Virus record (IMG/VR): IMGVR_UViG_3300027754_000292
Span: 1-31,765 of that record
Origin: a virus
Direction: 5' to 3' (one strand)
Length of the DNA: 31,765 nt
Both the position numbers and the translations under genes were made by a program. Positions within the stretch are counted from its first letter, which is position 1. Every line of letters begins with the position of its first letter. Shown here piece after piece: positions 29,041 through 31,765 of the stretch. A model generated the notes under the pieces. That model saw only the letters and a list, made by a program, of their open reading frames with translations. It was not told the DNA's origin and did no database searches.

Positions 29041-31765
29041 ATGTCAGAATTTTTCTATAGAAGGCTTAATTTTTATGATAAGACTGGAAGTCCGCTAAAC
29101 TTTGACTACATTGGGGCAACAGGTCCTAGTGAACTTGATCAAAAGTTTACGTACGTAACTTCATCATCGGTTTCTTCAGAGGGCCAGATATCAGTTAGTC
29201 AGCTGGACAGTAATCCATCTTATATCGATTTGAATATAGCTGATGTAAATGGATTTAACATTGTAGCTTGGGGTGATTCGATAAACAGCGCTATACTTAA
29301 TGGTGCAGATGTATACATTGAAGGTAGAATAGCAAACCAGGGGGAATTTGAAGCTAAGATATCATCTGTTGTAAATAATTCAACATATTTAAGGGTTAAC
29401 TTTGAAGTCGATACTATTAATGGGCAAAGATTGATAAGTCTAAATAATCAAATTTATTTTAATGCAACTTATTCTAACAGACCTGGCGGATATTTTAAGG
29501 GTAACATATATTTTGATCCGGTTTCCTCCGGACTTTACGAGAACCAGCAGATATTCATAGTTCAGACGCTTAATAACTCAGGCAATCTAGAATATGGACT
29601 CCCTCATACAGGAGCCACCGGAGCTACTGCTGGTAAATGGAGATCCCGATGGTATAATGATAGCTATGGTGAAACTGACGTATCTGAAATTATATTCACA
29701 TACAAGATAGAAGACCAACTCGAAGGTGGAGATGGACAGCCTTTAATAGTTAGCTACCCCAACCTGGTCTATAATGTGGATGCCAGTCCTACTGACAGTC
29801 TTTCTGGTAATGGTTATGTTTCAACATCTTTAATAAATTCGGAGGCTTTATCAATAAATGTTGCTATTAATGCAACTGACTTAGCATCTAATATCTATGA
29901 GAGAAAATTAATCATAGAGGATATTAGTACAGGCACGCCTGTGAAAATAATCGAGATGGATTTTTATGGCGAAATAGTCGGTGAGGATGAGAGATTTAGT
30001 GTCATGTTAAAAAACATGGGTAGAGCTTTTTACCAGGACGATTCAATTATACTAAGAGATCATGATCCTTCTGAACCCCTTCCAAATTACCTAGAAATAA
30101 ATGATAAGAGGAAAGAGTTATTAATAGCAGGAGAGGAGATATTTCCTTACATAGGAAGTTACAAGGGTCTAATCAATGCAATCAGATTCTTTGGATATCA
30201 GGATTTAAGAATAAAAGAATATTGGCTAAACCTACAATACCGGAGTGCAAGATTAGAATCACCACTACAACAGAATAAGCAATTCCTCAATGCGATAAAA
30301 AGACAGCAATCTGGAGGATATACCCAGAGTTATTCGATAGGAGATGTTTTAGACAATCCAAATTCGGGTAAATATAAATTGGTTCAAACTTATGGACCAA
30401 ATGCTGATGGACAATATGTTCTTGATGTTTCCTCTGATACCACAATTCTACCTAGCAGAACGTATAAAAAAACCTCTTTATTCGGTCTATATTATGATAT
30501 AAATAAAACCACGGGAAATGATTCAGATTACGGGTATCCTGAAGTTGTTGATAATTTTAAATTTACTCAAGAGGAAGTTCTTATAAAAATGTTTGCCCTT
30601 AAGGAAAGGCTTAAGAGAGATTATTTACCACTTAATGCAAGAATCATTGATATAACTGGTGAGGGTATTTATTTCAACGTTTATAATACTAAGGCATGGA
30701 CAGATGTCATGCAAAGACCTGATATTGAATCGGGGTTTTATACTGACATTAAGGTTACCCCGGATTTTGGATTTATCGAGGATCTTAGAAATTTTTCTAC
30801 TAGACCTTTAAGCACTTCTATACAGACACCTTCTTCATATTACAATAAGTTTGATGCTTACGTGGAGGTGTCGGGAGGAACAGGAAGTGCGCTTTATATA
30901 GCTGGACTTACCGGACCAACTGGATTAAATGGACCTAACCCGGTATTAAATATTAATGCTGGTAATACCTATGAATTTAGTATTTCCCCAGCAGAATTTG
31001 ATTTTTATATAACAACCGATCCCGGACTTTCCCAGGTGGACCCATTAGGTATAATTAACAATGGTGTTACATCAGGGGGTCCTAGCTTAATTTGGAATGT
31101 AACACCACAGCAGACATCACCTGTATATTATTATTCTTCCACCAATAAAGCCCTACTTAATGGGATAATAGAAGTTGCACCGGCGGAGATTTCGGATTTG
31201 GGAAATATAATAGATCCTTTATCCAATCAGCAATTATACACGGTTACACAGAATGATTCTATGTTGAATGCAATCACTAATTTCTATGATCTCAAACAGA
31301 ACGGTGAATTGCTTGAACTGGGGGATGGAAAATATGATCCACCAGCTTATACTGATCCAACAACAGGATTAATTTACGATACACCTTTGGGTATGCCAAT
31401 AGTATTGGAACTTATTTTAGATAGATGGACTTGGGACGAGCTGAATATAAATTGGTCGTCCATTCTTATTCCTGTATTTAAAGTTGGTAGCAGAGTTTTA
31501 TACAAGCCAACAAACATATTCGGTAAAGTAACAGCTGTTAGTTATTCCACCGGTATCTATAGTGTTTTCCTTGATAACTCAACGACAGTAAACACAGACG
31601 AAGCATCATTATTCTCAACCATACAGAATTATTCTTTACTTAACTGGAGAAACGTAGATTTCTCTAACATGGTTGATATTGAGTGGATAATAAATAAACC
31701 AGCAACACAACAAGGAAGCCCTTATAATTTCCAATTTAGAGGGTCTATACTGGACTTTTATACCT
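29041..31765 (+). CDS. Giant baseplate wedge protein, gp7-like candidate (3' end missing)
   Basis: The frame starts with ATG at 29041 (MSEFFYRRLNFYDKTGSPLN) and stays open to the window edge, giving at least 908 residues. The first 300 residues are beta-rich. A helical core at about 340-400 has NDKRKELLIAGEEIFPYIGS, then GLINAIRFFGYQDLRIKEYW, and at about 500-560 EEVLIKMFALKERLKRDYLP followed by IIDITGEGIYFNVYN. These segments resemble conserved parts of long wedge proteins near gp6 in T4-like phages. Order and size suggest the gp7 position (T4 gp7 is 1032 aa). Short Gly-rich triplets (GATGPS, GATGATAG, GLTGPTGLNGPN) recur. The gp7 call rests mainly on order and size. Confidence 0.55.
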   Translation, partial: MSEFFYRRLNFYDKTGSPLNFDYIGATGPSELDQKFTYVTSSSVSSEGQISVSQLDSNPSYIDLNIADVNGFNIVAWGDSINSAILNGADVYIEGRIANQGEFEAKISSVVNNSTYLRVNFEVDTINGQRLISLNNQIYFNATYSNRPGGYFKGNIYFDPVSSGLYENQQIFIVQTLNNSGNLEYGLPHTGATGATAGKWRSRWYNDSYGETDVSEIIFTYKIEDQLEGGDGQPLIVSYPNLVYNVDASPTDSLSGNGYVSTSLINSEALSINVAINATDLASNIYERKLIIEDISTGTPVKIIEMDFYGEIVGEDERFSVMLKNMGRAFYQDDSIILRDHDPSEPLPNYLEINDKRKELLIAGEEIFPYIGSYKGLINAIRFFGYQDLRIKEYWLNLQYRSARLESPLQQNKQFLNAIKRQQSGGYTQSYSIGDVLDNPNSGKYKLVQTYGPNADGQYVLDVSSDTTILPSRTYKKTSLFGLYYDINKTTGNDSDYGYPEVVDNFKFTQEEVLIKMFALKERLKRDYLPLNARIIDITGEGIYFNVYNTKAWTDVMQRPDIESGFYTDIKVTPDFGFIEDLRNFSTRPLSTSIQTPSSYYNKFDAYVEVSGGTGSALYIAGLTGPTGLNGPNPVLNINAGNTYEFSISPAEFDFYITTDPGLSQVDPLGIINNGVTSGGPSLIWNVTPQQTSPVYYYSSTNKALLNGIIEVAPAEISDLGNIIDPLSNQQLYTVTQNDSMLNAITNFYDLKQNGELLELGDGKYDPPAYTDPTTGLIYDTPLGMPIVLELILDRWTWDELNINWSSILIPVFKVGSRVLYKPTNIFGKVTAVSYSTGIYSVFLDNSTTVNTDEASLFSTIQNYSLLNWRNVDFSNMVDIEWIINKPATQQGSPYNFQFRGSILDFYT

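Overview
This window is a piece of a large contractile-tailed (T4-like, myovirus) phage genome. It carries the 3' part of a gp23-type major capsid protein, a gp27-like baseplate hub, a gp5/gpV-type central spike, a LysM-like baseplate protein, gp25 and gp6 baseplate wedge proteins, a probable gp13-type neck protein and a very large wedge protein running off the right edge. The DNA is AT-rich. Almost no start codon has a Shine-Dalgarno sequence; starts sit behind A/T-rich leaders instead. That, together with a Bacteroidota-type -7 box (TAnnTTTG form) at 6439, points to a Bacteroidota (flavobacterial-type) host. The host assignment is an inference.

Layout. (1) 1-1419: major capsid protein, closed by a strong terminator. 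(2) 1536-6379: four genes for charged, coiled-coil-rich proteins, closed by a terminator. Two of them are tandem paralogs. All four carry a candidate prohead-protease cleavage site, and two begin with a T4-like capsid-targeting peptide. (3) 6465-9545: a P-loop nucleotide kinase and a glutamine-hydrolysing asparagine synthetase, then two small proteins, the first again with a capsid-targeting-like N-terminus; closed by a bidirectional terminator. (4) 9597-10325: the only minus-strand gene, of unknown function. (5) 10414-22846: a long run of tightly packed plus-strand genes: small unknowns, a Nudix hydrolase, then the tail tip (623-aa structural protein, LysM-like protein, hub, 846-aa repeat protein, spike, 511-aa unknown). 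(6) 22920-26299: a protein with four S1-like OB domains, an amidoligase-like enzyme with a beta-helix-like tail, and a gp13-like neck protein; closed by a terminator. (7) 26402 to the end: gp25, gp6, a 176-aa unknown and the giant wedge protein.

How it fits together. A recurrent element, (T)TGGATATATA, lies 20-43 bases upstream of the first gene of most transcription units and usually follows a terminator or another gene's end. It looks like a phage late promoter, functionally comparable to T4 TATAAATA. The most interesting signal is a set of genes whose products begin with F-x-[ED]-[FW]...[IL]NE, closely resembling the T4 internal-protein leader MKTYQEFIAE that is cut by gp21. This suggests a suite of proteins packed into the head and probably ejected into the host. 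Other notable points are a phage-borne S1-like protein in a genome without Shine-Dalgarno sites, an AsnB plus amidoligase pair, and a 9 x 69-bp in-frame repeat array encoded between hub and spike. No tRNA, CRISPR array, insertion sequence or integrase was seen, and no gene-free stretch exceeds about 120 bases.
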